Assembly (NCBI GenBank): GCA_019686135.1
Contig: JADGHL010000011.1
Coordinates: 1 to 64,000, forward strand
Direction: 5' to 3'
DNA: 64,000 bases
Origin: Myxococcaceae bacterium
Lineage (GTDB): Bacteria > Myxococcota > Myxococcia > Myxococcales > Myxococcaceae
Part shown: positions 47,293 to 55,147 of the stretch, piece after piece
Layout of the letters: each line of letters starts with the position of its first letter
Numbering within the stretch: position 1 is the first letter of the stretch
Made by a program: the position numbers and the translations under genes
The notes under the pieces: generated by a model
Databases searched by the model: none
The model's input: only the letters and a program-made list of their open reading frames with translations
What the model was told of the DNA's origin: nothing

Positions 47293-47940
47293 ATGACGTC
47301 TCCCCTCTGGCAAGCGGTTCGCGGCGCGCTGGCGCTGACGATGCTCCTCCTTCTTGCCGCATGCGGCGGCAACAAGGACGTGAAGAAGGATCAACCCGCC
47401 GCAGGCGCTGGCGACCAGAGCGAGGGCGAACAGCTCGCGGAGAACATCCGGCAGGCCCGCCAGGGCAACGAGGAGGTCACCGAGTACGACCTCAACCACG
47501 ACAAGCGCCCGGACGTCTGGTCCTACACCGTCAAGGCGAAGGACGAGCAGGGCCGCACGTTCGACAAGCTCATCCGCAAGGAGCTGGACATCAACTGGGA
47601 CGGCAAGGTCGACATCACCCGGAACTACGACGACAACGAGCAGGTCGCCCGCGAGGCGCTGGACCTGGACTTCGATGGCAAGGTCGACCAGGTGAACTTC
47701 TACGAGAAGGGGCAGATCGTCCGGAAGGAACGCGACCTCGACTACAACGGCAAGCCGGACCTGTGGCTCTACTTCGAGAAGGGGAAGATCGTCCGCAAAG
47801 AGCGCGACACCGACTCCAACTCGAAGGTCGACTACTGGGAGTACTGGGAGGGCGACCGGGTCGACCGCGTGGGCGAGGACCTCGACGGCGACGGCACGGT
47901 CGATCGCTGGACCAAGAACCCGAGCTCCAGCGAGGAGTGA
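47293..47940 (+). CDS. Lipoprotein with EF-hand-like Asp repeats
   Basis: This 215-residue protein has a lipoprotein signal (LLLLAAC, lipidated Cys24). After a polar linker it carries at least five tandem units of about 22-24 residues of the form (L)DxNxDxxxD with YEKG/REKG-like turns: YDLNHDKRPDV, LDINWDGKVDI, LDLDFDGKVDQ, LDYNGKPDL, and DLDGDGTVDR. These resemble the calcium loops of EF-hand or dockerin-like repeats. Calcium binding at the outer membrane is inferred. ATG 47293 was taken; GTG 47290 is next to it. Confidence 0.75.
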   Translation: MTSPLWQAVRGALALTMLLLLAACGGNKDVKKDQPAAGAGDQSEGEQLAENIRQARQGNEEVTEYDLNHDKRPDVWSYTVKAKDEQGRTFDKLIRKELDINWDGKVDITRNYDDNEQVAREALDLDFDGKVDQVNFYEKGQIVRKERDLDYNGKPDLWLYFEKGKIVRKERDTDSNSKVDYWEYWEGDRVDRVGEDLDGDGTVDRWTKNPSSSEE

Positions 47941-47998
47941 CGCGCCCGGCGTCGGACGCGTCGGCTTCGATCGGCTCCCGGCTCTTCCGGCGTCCCGC

Positions 47999-48769
47999 TC
48001 AGTTCGCGGTGGCCACGAACGCTTCGATCTGCGTCTCGCGCTTGAAGTCGTTCAGGTAGCGCGTCGCCGCGTCCCGCGTGGGGAAGCTGCCCATCCGGAC
48101 GCGGTACCACGTGCCGCGCCCGGGGACCTCGGCCTTGATGACGAACGGGGCGTAGCCGCGGTCGCGCAGGCGCGCGGCGAAGCGGTCCGCCTCCTCGCGG
48201 CTCTGGGACGCGGACAGCTGCAGCGTGTACGCGCCGCCGGTCTTCGCCTCCGCGGGCGGCTTCGCCGTCTTCGGCGACGTCGCACGCGCGAACGCGTCCT
48301 TGAGGCCGCCGTCGTGCGTCGCGGTCAGCGTGGCCGCCTCCGCGTCGACACCGGCGGGCTCTTCGTCCTTCGGCCCGGCCTTCGCCTCGGCGACGGGCGC
48401 CGGCGCTTCGGCCGCAGGCTGGGGCTTCGCCTCCGCCACGGCCTCCTGCGGCGGCGGGGGCGCGGGCTTCGGAGCGGGCGGCGGTGCTTTCGGCGCCGGC
48501 TCCGGCGCGGCGGCCACCTCGAGAGGCGGCGACTTCTGGGTCAGCACGTCCTGGAAGGTGAGCGGGACGTCCTCGGCCTTGCGGTCGAGCGCGGTGAGCA
48601 GATCCGGCGCCTGTGCGGTGGTCTGGTTCCCGGCGAGCTTCTTGCCCACCACCACTCCGAGCACGAACACCGCGCCCAGGACCACCAGCCCGCCGATCAA
48701 CAGGCTCACGATCTGCCGGTTGTCGAGCGACAGATCGAACTTCTCCTTCATCCGGTGCGCGTCACGCAT
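47999..48769 (-). CDS. SPOR-domain membrane protein
   Basis: This 256-residue protein has a short cytosolic start, one membrane helix (about residues 20-43), a Pro/Ala-rich periplasmic spacer of about 110 residues, and a C-terminal SPOR domain (YTLQLSASQSREEADRFAARL then WYRVRMGSFPTRDAATRYL). SPOR domains bind denuded peptidoglycan, so a role in septal or wall remodelling is likely. It is convergent with the EF-hand-like lipoprotein gene. Confidence 0.88.
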   Translation of the reverse strand: MRDAHRMKEKFDLSLDNRQIVSLLIGGLVVLGAVFVLGVVVGKKLAGNQTTAQAPDLLTALDRKAEDVPLTFQDVLTQKSPPLEVAAAPEPAPKAPPPAPKPAPPPPQEAVAEAKPQPAAEAPAPVAEAKAGPKDEEPAGVDAEAATLTATHDGGLKDAFARATSPKTAKPPAEAKTGGAYTLQLSASQSREEADRFAARLRDRGYAPFVIKAEVPGRGTWYRVRMGSFPTRDAATRYLNDFKRETQIEAFVATAN

Positions 48770-48865
48770 GATGTGCTGTTGCCTTCTGTAGCAGCTCGCG
48801 CGTCACCGTACGGCCGGGGGGATCGACGGTCAAATTCGTGTGCGCGCCTCACACCCGTGGCGACG

Positions 48866-50098
48866 TCACACCACCGCGCCCGGCCCACCGCCGGCCGTGG
48901 CCTCCGTTTCCCGGGCCGCCGGGCGGCTGCCTCCGGGCAGCGCCGTGAGGTTCGGCTCCGCGCGACGCACCGTCCCCCACGCCTCGCACGACGGACAGCG
49001 GAAGGCGTGCTCGGGGAGTTTCTGCCGGCACGCGGTGCAGGCGAACGCCATCGCCGGAGTGCCGAGCGGATCGAGGATCCCCGGCCACTGCCCTGCTCCG
49101 CCCTCCTCGCCTCGGGGGCCGGCGCTGGACAGAAGCCTCAGCTCGCGGCGCGCCTCGTCGAACCAGGGCCGCCGCTCGAGGATCCGCTCGAGCTGCGCGC
49201 GCGCAGCCTCGATGTCGCCGCGCTCCTTGAGCGCGAGCGCCAGCGCGAACCCATAGGGGCCGGAAGGATCGCCCCGGGCGGCGATCTGCGCGCGCAGTAC
49301 GCGCTCCACGTCGTCCGCAGAAGAGGCGGCGCGCATCAGCGCCACCGCGCGGGGAGCCAGCTCGGGCTCGAGCGTCACCGCGCGCTCCAGCCGCAGGGCC
49401 GCCTCCGCCCGGCGGCCCTGCGCGAGGAGGATCTGCGCCAGCGCCGCCTGCGCGTCGGCGTTCTGTGGCGAAAGCTCCACCGCGCGCGCGGCCACCTCCA
49501 GCGCCTCGTCCGGCGCCTTCTGGGCGATGGCGCGCGCGTGCGCCGCGAGCAGATGCGCGACCACGCCCGTTCCCGCTCCACCCTCCAGCCGCACCAGCCG
49601 CGCCTGGATCTCCGCCGCGCGCGACCACTCCTGCGCATCCTCGAGCAGCTGCCGGTAGCGCACCAGCGCCTCGCGGTGCGTGGGCTCCTCGGCGAGGATT
49701 TTCTCGAAGGCCTCCTCCGCCTTGTCCCGAAGGCCGCTGCGCCGGTGGTCGAGCGCCAGCGCCAGTAGGGCCCGGCGCTTCACCTCCGGCCCGAGCCCCG
49801 GCCGAAGCAGGATGTTCTGGTGCAGCCGGATCGCCCGCTCCAGATCGCCCTTGCGCCGGAACAGCGCCCCCAGCGCGAAGTACGTCTCGAGCGTCTCGGT
49901 GGACAGCTGCGCCGCGCGCGAGAGCTCGGCGATCGCCGCGTCCGGATCGTCGGAGAGGACGTAGGTGACGCCGGCGAGGTAGGCGCGGGCGCGGTCCTCG
50001 GTACGGCCCTTGCGCGAGAGCACGAGGATGAGCGCCGTGACCGCCGCCAGAGCGGCGATCCCGAAGAGCGCGAGCAGCGCGGACGCCGAACCGAGCAC
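48866..50098 (-). CDS. lapB: LapB/YciM-like TPR protein with C-terminal rubredoxin-type metal site
   Basis: This protein of about 410 residues has one N-terminal membrane helix and then at least six tetratricopeptide-like repeats (for example LGALFRRKGDLERAIRLHQ). The C-terminal CTACRQKLPEHAFRCPSCEAWG has the CxxC...CxxC of the LapB rubredoxin domain. In E. coli LapB controls lipopolysaccharide synthesis through LpxC turnover. The gene follows ihfB by 11 bases, the same neighbourhood as E. coli ihfB-lapA-lapB; no separate lapA is present. GTG 50098 is the likely start, with poor ribosome site. Confidence 0.85.
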   Translation of the reverse strand: MLGSASALLALFGIAALAAVTALILVLSRKGRTEDRARAYLAGVTYVLSDDPDAAIAELSRAAQLSTETLETYFALGALFRRKGDLERAIRLHQNILLRPGLGPEVKRRALLALALDHRRSGLRDKAEEAFEKILAEEPTHREALVRYRQLLEDAQEWSRAAEIQARLVRLEGGAGTGVVAHLLAAHARAIAQKAPDEALEVAARAVELSPQNADAQAALAQILLAQGRRAEAALRLERAVTLEPELAPRAVALMRAASSADDVERVLRAQIAARGDPSGPYGFALALALKERGDIEAARAQLERILERRPWFDEARRELRLLSSAGPRGEEGGAGQWPGILDPLGTPAMAFACTACRQKLPEHAFRCPSCEAWGTVRRAEPNLTALPGGSRPAARETEATAGGGPGAVV

Positions 50099-50109
50099 GA
50101 CGGAAGCGG

Positions 50110-50559
50110 CTACTGCAGGAAGGCGGCGCGGCCGCGCGCCTCTTCCGGAGGCGGCGGGCACGCCGGAGCGGGCGCGGTGGGCGAAAGGACCGACGGCGCG
50201 TCCAGCTCGTGGGCGGTGGGCGTGGCGGCGCGCACGGGCTCGCCGCGCGGATCGGTGATCTCCGAGTCGCCACCGGGTCGCTGGGGGTTGAGGCGGTCGC
50301 GCAGCTCCTTGCCGACGGTGAAGTACGGGGTGAGGCGCCGGGGCACGTGCACCTTCGCGCCGGTCCTGGGGTTGCGCGCCTCCCGCGCCTTGCGGACCTT
50401 CACGGCGAAGCTGCCGAAGCCGCGGATCTCGATCCGGTCCTCGCGCTTGAGCGCCTCCACCATCGAGTCGAAGACCGTGTTGACGATCCGCTCCACCTCA
50501 CATCGCGGTACGTGGGGGAGCTTCCGCGAGATCCGTTCGATCAGCTGGCTCTTCGTCAT
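50110..50559 (-). CDS. ihfB: Integration host factor beta-like DNA-bending protein with C-terminal extension
   Basis: This 149-residue protein begins MTKSQLIERISRKLPHVPRC and has RIEIRGFGSFAVKVRKAREARNP and a TGAKVHVP arm, then YFTVGKELRDRLN. This is the complete HU/IHF fold, ending near residue 94. A Pro/Ala-rich tail of about 55 residues follows, absent from ordinary IHF-beta. ATG 50559 has a strong GGAGG site. It is probably co-transcribed with lapB. Confidence 0.9.
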   Translation of the reverse strand: MTKSQLIERISRKLPHVPRCEVERIVNTVFDSMVEALKREDRIEIRGFGSFAVKVRKAREARNPRTGAKVHVPRRLTPYFTVGKELRDRLNPQRPGGDSEITDPRGEPVRAATPTAHELDAPSVLSPTAPAPACPPPPEEARGRAAFLQ

Positions 50560-50660
50560 TTCCCCCCTCCGGTCCGCGAAGTCCGTTGCGACGGAGAGCG
50601 ACCATAGCGACTCGCAGGGGTGATGCAAGCCGGGGCCGGTAAATCGGCTTTCTGCGGGCT

Positions 50661-51425
50661 TCAGCGCAGCCGCAGATCGAGCGGTCCTTCGAGCTTCAGC
50701 TGGCGGCCATCCGTCGTGGCAAGGGTCGCCTCCGCGTCTTCGGGCAACATGAGCCGCCGCGTGCGCCCGAGCGCGTACGCCTGTCCCTCGGGGAGCACCG
50801 CGGTGGCCAGATCGTCCGACTCGGCGACGACGAATCCGTCATCCACCACCAGCTCTGCGCCTCCTTCGCCCAGCTCTCCGGCGTGCACGTGCGGCACCTT
50901 CGGCCGGTGCGGCGGCGGCGGCAGCGGCTTGCGCGGACCTTCGGGCATCGGCGCGTTCTGGAGGCGCTCGATCCCATTGGGCGTGAAGAAGGCGCGCAGG
51001 TAGTCGGAGGTGCCGAGCGCGTTGGAGGCGATCTGCGGCGTGAACTCCACCGAGTGGTACCGCGCGGCGATGATCCGCGGGGCGGACGCCGACGGGGTGA
51101 TCACCCCGTCGCGCAGCACGCTCTCCGGGAGCGTGGGACCGATCCGCTTCGCCTCCTCCGCCTCGCCGATCTCCAGGCCGTCGCCGTCTTCGAGGAACAG
51201 CGTGGCCCCGCCGAAGTACTCGATCGCCGCCGGGCCGCTGGCGCTCACGCGGTCGGAGGGCCGAAGCTCCGAACCGACGGCGATCGGCCGGCGTCCGTCG
51301 CGGGTCTCCATGTACAGCGGCGCGCCCGCCGCGAGCAGCCCGGCGACCGGCTTGTCCGGCGTCTTCTTGCAGCCCGCGCCGGCCGCGAGGATGACGGCAA
51401 CAGGGACGAGGAGAAGCCGGGTCAC
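50661..51425 (-). CDS. Lipoprotein with FecR-like beta domain
   Basis: This 254-residue protein has a lipoprotein signal ending AAGAGCKK. The segment GAPLYMETRDGRRPIAVGSELRPSD...VSASGPAAIEYFGGATLFL resembles the beta-sheet FecR domain found in many myxobacterial envelope proteins. A Pro-rich middle (RKPLPPPPHRPKVP) is followed by a second short beta region. The GTG start at 51425 overlaps the mnmA stop (GTGA), so it is coupled to a tRNA-modification gene, although functional linkage is not evident. Confidence 0.7.
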   Translation of the reverse strand: MTRLLLVPVAVILAAGAGCKKTPDKPVAGLLAAGAPLYMETRDGRRPIAVGSELRPSDRVSASGPAAIEYFGGATLFLEDGDGLEIGEAEEAKRIGPTLPESVLRDGVITPSASAPRIIAARYHSVEFTPQIASNALGTSDYLRAFFTPNGIERLQNAPMPEGPRKPLPPPPHRPKVPHVHAGELGEGGAELVVDDGFVVAESDDLATAVLPEGQAYALGRTRRLMLPEDAEATLATTDGRQLKLEGPLDLRLR

Positions 51426-52468
51426 GAGATCCAACCGCCTCCGAGGACGCGGTCGCCATCGTAGAACACCGCGGCCTGTCCAGGCGCGACCGCGCGCGCG
51501 GGCTCCACCAGCTTCACGCGCGTGCGCTCGCCGTCGCGGATCACCTGCGCCTTCGCGCCGCCGTGCCGGTGGCGGATCTTCACGTGGAGGACCTGATCCT
51601 CCGGCGGCGGCACCTCGTCCACCCAATGCGGCTGAAGGAGCGTGAACGAGTCCCGCAACGTCTCCTCCGCGGGGCCCACTACCACCCGCCGCGTCTCGGG
51701 CTCCAGCCGCTGCACGTACAAGGGGAGCGGGAAGGAGACGCCCAGCCCCTTGCGCTGTCCGACGGTGAAGTGGTGCACGCCCGGGTGGTGGCCCACCACC
51801 TGGCCGTCGCGCGTGACGATCTCCCCGCCGGGCTGCGGGCCGGCGACCTTCTCCACGAAGCGCGCGTAGTCGCCGTCCGGCACGAAGCAGATCTCCATGC
51901 TCTCCGGCTTCTGGGAGGTGGGCAGCTCGTATCGTTCGGCCACCGCGCGCACCTCGGCCTTGGTCAGCCCGCCCACCGGGAAGATCAGATCGCGCAACGC
52001 CGCCTGCCCGAGCGTGAAGAGGAAGTAGCTCTGATCCTTCGCGGCATCGACCGCGCGGCACAGCCGGTAACGCCCGCCCTCCTCTTCGATCCGCGCGTAG
52101 TGGCCGGTGGCCAGCTTCGCGCCGATCTGGCGCGCGCGCTTGAGCAGAAAGTCGAACTTCACGTCCTTGTTGCAGCCCACGCACGGGATGGGCGTTCTGC
52201 CCGCGAGGTAGGACTGCACGAACGGGTTCACCACCCGCTCCTTGAAGATCTCCTCCGCGTTCGCGACGTAGAACGGGATCCCCAGCTTCTGGGCGACCGC
52301 CCGCGCGTCGTCGATGTCCTCGGGGCTGCAGCATGACCCGCATTTCGCCGCGCCCTCGTAGCTCCACACCCGGAGGGTGATGCCGATGACCTCGTGTCCC
52401 TGCTCCTTCAGCAGGGCGGCGGCAGCGGAAGAATCCACTCCTCCGCTCATGGCAACGACGACGCGCAT
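51422..52468 (-). CDS. mnmA: tRNA-specific 2-thiouridylase
   Basis: This 348-residue enzyme thiolates U34 of Lys, Glu and Gln tRNAs. The PP-loop is VAMSGGVDSSAAAALL. Catalytic cysteines lie in IPCVGCNKDVKF and MEICFVPDGDY. GHYAR, KDQSYFL and VGQRKGLG are further family marks. The CGSCCSPEDIDDA stretch near residue 45 matches enzymes with an extra Cys cluster. It starts at 52468, downstream of a spacer with DnaA-box-like words. Confidence 0.95.
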   Translation of the reverse strand: MRVVVAMSGGVDSSAAAALLKEQGHEVIGITLRVWSYEGAAKCGSCCSPEDIDDARAVAQKLGIPFYVANAEEIFKERVVNPFVQSYLAGRTPIPCVGCNKDVKFDFLLKRARQIGAKLATGHYARIEEEGGRYRLCRAVDAAKDQSYFLFTLGQAALRDLIFPVGGLTKAEVRAVAERYELPTSQKPESMEICFVPDGDYARFVEKVAGPQPGGEIVTRDGQVVGHHPGVHHFTVGQRKGLGVSFPLPLYVQRLEPETRRVVVGPAEETLRDSFTLLQPHWVDEVPPPEDQVLHVKIRHRHGGAKAQVIRDGERTRVKLVEPARAVAPGQAAVFYDGDRVLGGGWIS

Positions 52469-52497
52469 GGGCCCTCAGCTATCCGCATCCCCACAGG

Positions 52498-52699
52498 TTG
52501 TCCACAGCCCCACCCGGGTCCGCTCCGGTCGTGAACTCCGCCGTTCTCCACAGGTCAGAGCCCGGCCGCCGGACACCTCAACCCATCGGATTCCGGGGAA
52601 AATGTACTCACGGCTCGTGAAGTCGCCGGGCCCGCTCCGAAGAGTTCCGGGTAATCCGCAGACCCGGGACTGGCACCCTGTGGAAAAAGCTGTGGGAAA
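52498..52699. promoter_or_regulatory. Cluster of DnaA-box-like sites upstream of mnmA
   Basis: In the 233-base spacer 52469-52701 I see TTGTCCACA (52498-52506), TTCTCCACA (52544-52552), and on the other strand TTTTCCACA (52679-52687) and TTTCCCACA (52691-52699). The first three differ by one base from TTATCCACA. No gene is seen in the spacer, and the mnmA promoter must also lie here. Function as a DnaA-regulated promoter or titration site is inferred. Confidence 0.4.
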
Positions 52700-52701
52700 G
52701 C

Positions 52702-54042
52702 TCAAAGCCCCTTCTCGCGCGCCCAGCTGCGAAGCGCCTTCGTGAGGGCGGGCTCGGTGTTGAGGGTCGGGTCCTCGAGCACCTGCTCGAGCAGAAAGCG
52801 GGTCGCCTCCCCCACCGCCGGCGAAGGGCCGATCCCCAGCACCTTCATGATCTGCGTGCCGTTGAGGGCCAGCGCCTTCGCGTTCAGTGGAGGCCGTTGC
52901 GCGAGCAAATCCTCGATCCGCGCGTAGAGCGCCTTCACCTTCGCGCGGCGCTCCTTGCCGTCGACGCGCGTCGAGCGATCGGCCTCGAGGTAGGCGAAGA
53001 ACGGCTCGAGCATGGGCTCGCCCATCCGCGCCACGAAGCGCCGGAGCGCCGCGTCCGTCCAGCGGGCGGACTCGTCCAGCAAATGCTCGCGGACCAGGTG
53101 CGCGGTGGCGTCGATGACTTTGGTCGGGAACTTGAGCCGCATGAGTATTTCCCGCGTCAGCTGTTCGCCGAGGCGGTCGTGCCCTTCGAACGAGGGCGCG
53201 GTGCGCGGCTTGGCCACGTCGTGCAGCAGCGCGCAGAGCCGCACCTCCAGCACCGGCGGGCTGGCGCCGACCGTGGCCACCACATGCGAGAAAACGTCGC
53301 CGCCGTAGGTCGGATTCTGGGCGACGCCCACGCAGCGCTCGATCTCCGGAAGAAATGCGCCCAGAAGCCCCGTGCGCTGCAACAGCTCCAGCCCGACCAC
53401 CGGCCGGTCCGAGAGGAGAAGCCGGGTGAACTCCTCGCGGACGCGCTCGAGCGCGATGCGCCGGAACGACGGCAACGTGGGCGGGATGGCGGCCTCGGTC
53501 GCAGGGTCGATCTCGAACCCCAGCACGGCGGCGAAGCGGACCGCACGCAGCGCGCGCAGCCCGTCCTCGGCGAAGCGGAGCTCCGGAGCGCCCACGCAGC
53601 GGATGAGCCGGCGCCCGATGTCCGCCTCGCCGCCGAACGGATCGACCAGCTTCGACGACACCGGATCCCACGCCATCGCGTTGATGGTGAAGTCGCGGCG
53701 GGAGAGGTCCTCCTCGATGTTGGTGTGGAACGACACCGTCGACGGGCGGCGGGCGTCCAGGTAGGCGCCTTCGGTGCGGAAGGTGGTGACCTCCACCGGC
53801 GTGCCCTGGGAGAGCACCGTCACCGTGCCGTGCTCCACCCCGGTGGGGATGGTCTTCGGGAACGAACGCTGGACCTCCTCCGGCCGCGCGCTGGTGGCGA
53901 TGTCGAAGTCCTTCGGGGTGGCGCCGCGGACCATGTCGCGCACGCAGCCGCCGACGAGGTACGCCTCGAAGCCGCGCTCCTTGAGCCGAGCGAGCACGCG
54001 AAAGACGCTCTCGGGGATCTTCACGTCTGCGAGCGTCGCCAT
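52702..54042 (-). CDS. CCA tRNA nucleotidyltransferase / poly(A) polymerase family with HD domain
   Basis: This 446-residue class II nucleotidyltransferase has LVGGCVRDMVRGATPKDFDIAT (metal Asp pair), VEVTTFRTEGAY, and RRDFTINAMAWDP, then EDGLRALRAVRFAAVLGF. The C-terminal part has an HD phosphohydrolase segment (LLHDVAKP, EGHDRLGEQL). No CCA is encoded at the 3' ends of the two tRNAs in this window, consistent with a need for such an enzyme. It lies between the DnaA-box-like region and tRNA-Arg, all on the minus strand. Confidence 0.92.
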   Translation of the reverse strand: MATLADVKIPESVFRVLARLKERGFEAYLVGGCVRDMVRGATPKDFDIATSARPEEVQRSFPKTIPTGVEHGTVTVLSQGTPVEVTTFRTEGAYLDARRPSTVSFHTNIEEDLSRRDFTINAMAWDPVSSKLVDPFGGEADIGRRLIRCVGAPELRFAEDGLRALRAVRFAAVLGFEIDPATEAAIPPTLPSFRRIALERVREEFTRLLLSDRPVVGLELLQRTGLLGAFLPEIERCVGVAQNPTYGGDVFSHVVATVGASPPVLEVRLCALLHDVAKPRTAPSFEGHDRLGEQLTREILMRLKFPTKVIDATAHLVREHLLDESARWTDAALRRFVARMGEPMLEPFFAYLEADRSTRVDGKERRAKVKALYARIEDLLAQRPPLNAKALALNGTQIMKVLGIGPSPAVGEATRFLLEQVLEDPTLNTEPALTKALRSWAREKGL

Positions 54043-54088
54043 CGATTCGAGCCGGCCCCCCGCGTGCGCGCCGCGCGAACGAGAGAAA

Positions 54089-54162
54089 TGCCCCCGGCAG
54101 GGATCGAACCTGCGGCCTGCGGTTTAGGAAACCGCCGCTCTATCCAACTGAGCTACGGGAGC
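54089..54162 (-). tRNA. tRNA-Arg (anticodon CCT)
   Basis: A 74-base cloverleaf on the minus strand begins GCTCCCGTAGCTC and has the loop TTCCTAA with anticodon CCT on a stem of GCGGT-type pairs. The T-arm is GGTTCGATCC, and the acceptor has one G-T pair. The discriminator is A; CCA is not encoded. It reads AGG codons, rare in this GC-rich coding style. Confidence 0.95.
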
Positions 54163-54306
54163 GCGTATGCGGCGCCTTGTAACCACCGCGTCGGCGGTGG
54201 AGCAAGCACGACGACACGCACGGCCGCACGCTGACCAGGAACAACGGGACTTCCTTCCGGTTTCCATGCTGTTTCTGGCAAGGTCCGCGCCCCCAAGGAG
54301 GCAGGT

Positions 54307-55131
54307 TTGATCCCCTACATCCGTCCGCCGGCGATCCCGCTCGGCTTCACCCACCTGGAACCCTTCGGGATCATGACCGCCGCCGGCCTGCTGGTAGGCA
54401 CGTACCTGATCGTCAAGGCGGCCCGGCGCGACGGGATCGATCCGCGGCCGGTGCAGGACTTCGTGCTCGCCGCGCTGCTCGGCGGGGTCATCGCCGGGCA
54501 CCTGATGCACATCTTCCTCTACCACCCGGAGGAGATCCGGGAGAAGGGCTGGCTGCAGGTCCTGCGGATCTGGGACGGCTTATCCTCCACCGGCGGGATG
54601 CTCGGCGGCGCGCTCGCCGTGTACCTCTTCCTCCGGTGGAAGGGCCTTCGACTGCGCGACTACACAGATGCGATCGCGCTCGGCATCACCCCGGGCTGGG
54701 CGATCGCGCGGATCGGCTGCTTCCTCGTGCACGACCACCCCGGCGTGCCGTCCCACTTCTTCCTCGCGGTGGACTTCCCCGCGGGCTCGCTGCCCGGGCA
54801 GATCTTCGCCACGCCCCGGCATGACCTGGGGCTCTACGACGCGATCGCGCTCTTCGTGTACGCCGCGATCCTCTGGACGCTCCGCAGTCGGAACATCCTG
54901 CGCGGCAGCTACCTTGCGCTGGTGATGCTGATGTACGGGATCTCGAGGTTCTTCTTCGACTTCCTCCGCGCGCGCGACTTGAGCTACGTCGACGCGCGGT
55001 ACTTCGGCCTCACGCCGGCGCAGTACGTGGCGATCGGCTTCGTCCTCTACGGCGCGACGATGCTGATCCTGCGCGCAAGGCGCGGTGCCCCTTCGCCGGC
55101 GGACGGATCGAAGCACTCCGCTCCCGCCTGA
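54307..55131 (+). CDS. lgt: Prolipoprotein diacylglyceryl transferase-like protein, divergent
   Basis: This 274-residue integral membrane protein has about seven helices and the Lgt fold pattern. Key family positions are altered: the HGGL loop reads STGGMLGG (His to Thr95), and GRxGNFxNGE reads ARIGCFLVHDHPG (Arg135 kept, Asn to Cys138, Glu region changed). A late ISRFFFDFLRARD keeps an Arg/acid pair. It may be a paralogue with a different acceptor or donor. The start is TTG 54307, supported by AGGAGG 5 bases upstream. Lipoprotein genes are abundant nearby, but a canonical Lgt is not in the window. Confidence 0.8.
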   Translation: MIPYIRPPAIPLGFTHLEPFGIMTAAGLLVGTYLIVKAARRDGIDPRPVQDFVLAALLGGVIAGHLMHIFLYHPEEIREKGWLQVLRIWDGLSSTGGMLGGALAVYLFLRWKGLRLRDYTDAIALGITPGWAIARIGCFLVHDHPGVPSHFFLAVDFPAGSLPGQIFATPRHDLGLYDAIALFVYAAILWTLRSRNILRGSYLALVMLMYGISRFFFDFLRARDLSYVDARYFGLTPAQYVAIGFVLYGATMLILRARRGAPSPADGSKHSAPA

Positions 55132-55147
55132 TCGTCGCGGGTCCGGC

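Noticed and set aside
52469-52701. Chromosomal replication origin
   Set aside because: DnaA-box-like words are present, but there is no dnaA, dnaN, rnpA, parAB or AT-rich unwinding stretch nearby. Kept only as a DnaA-related site.
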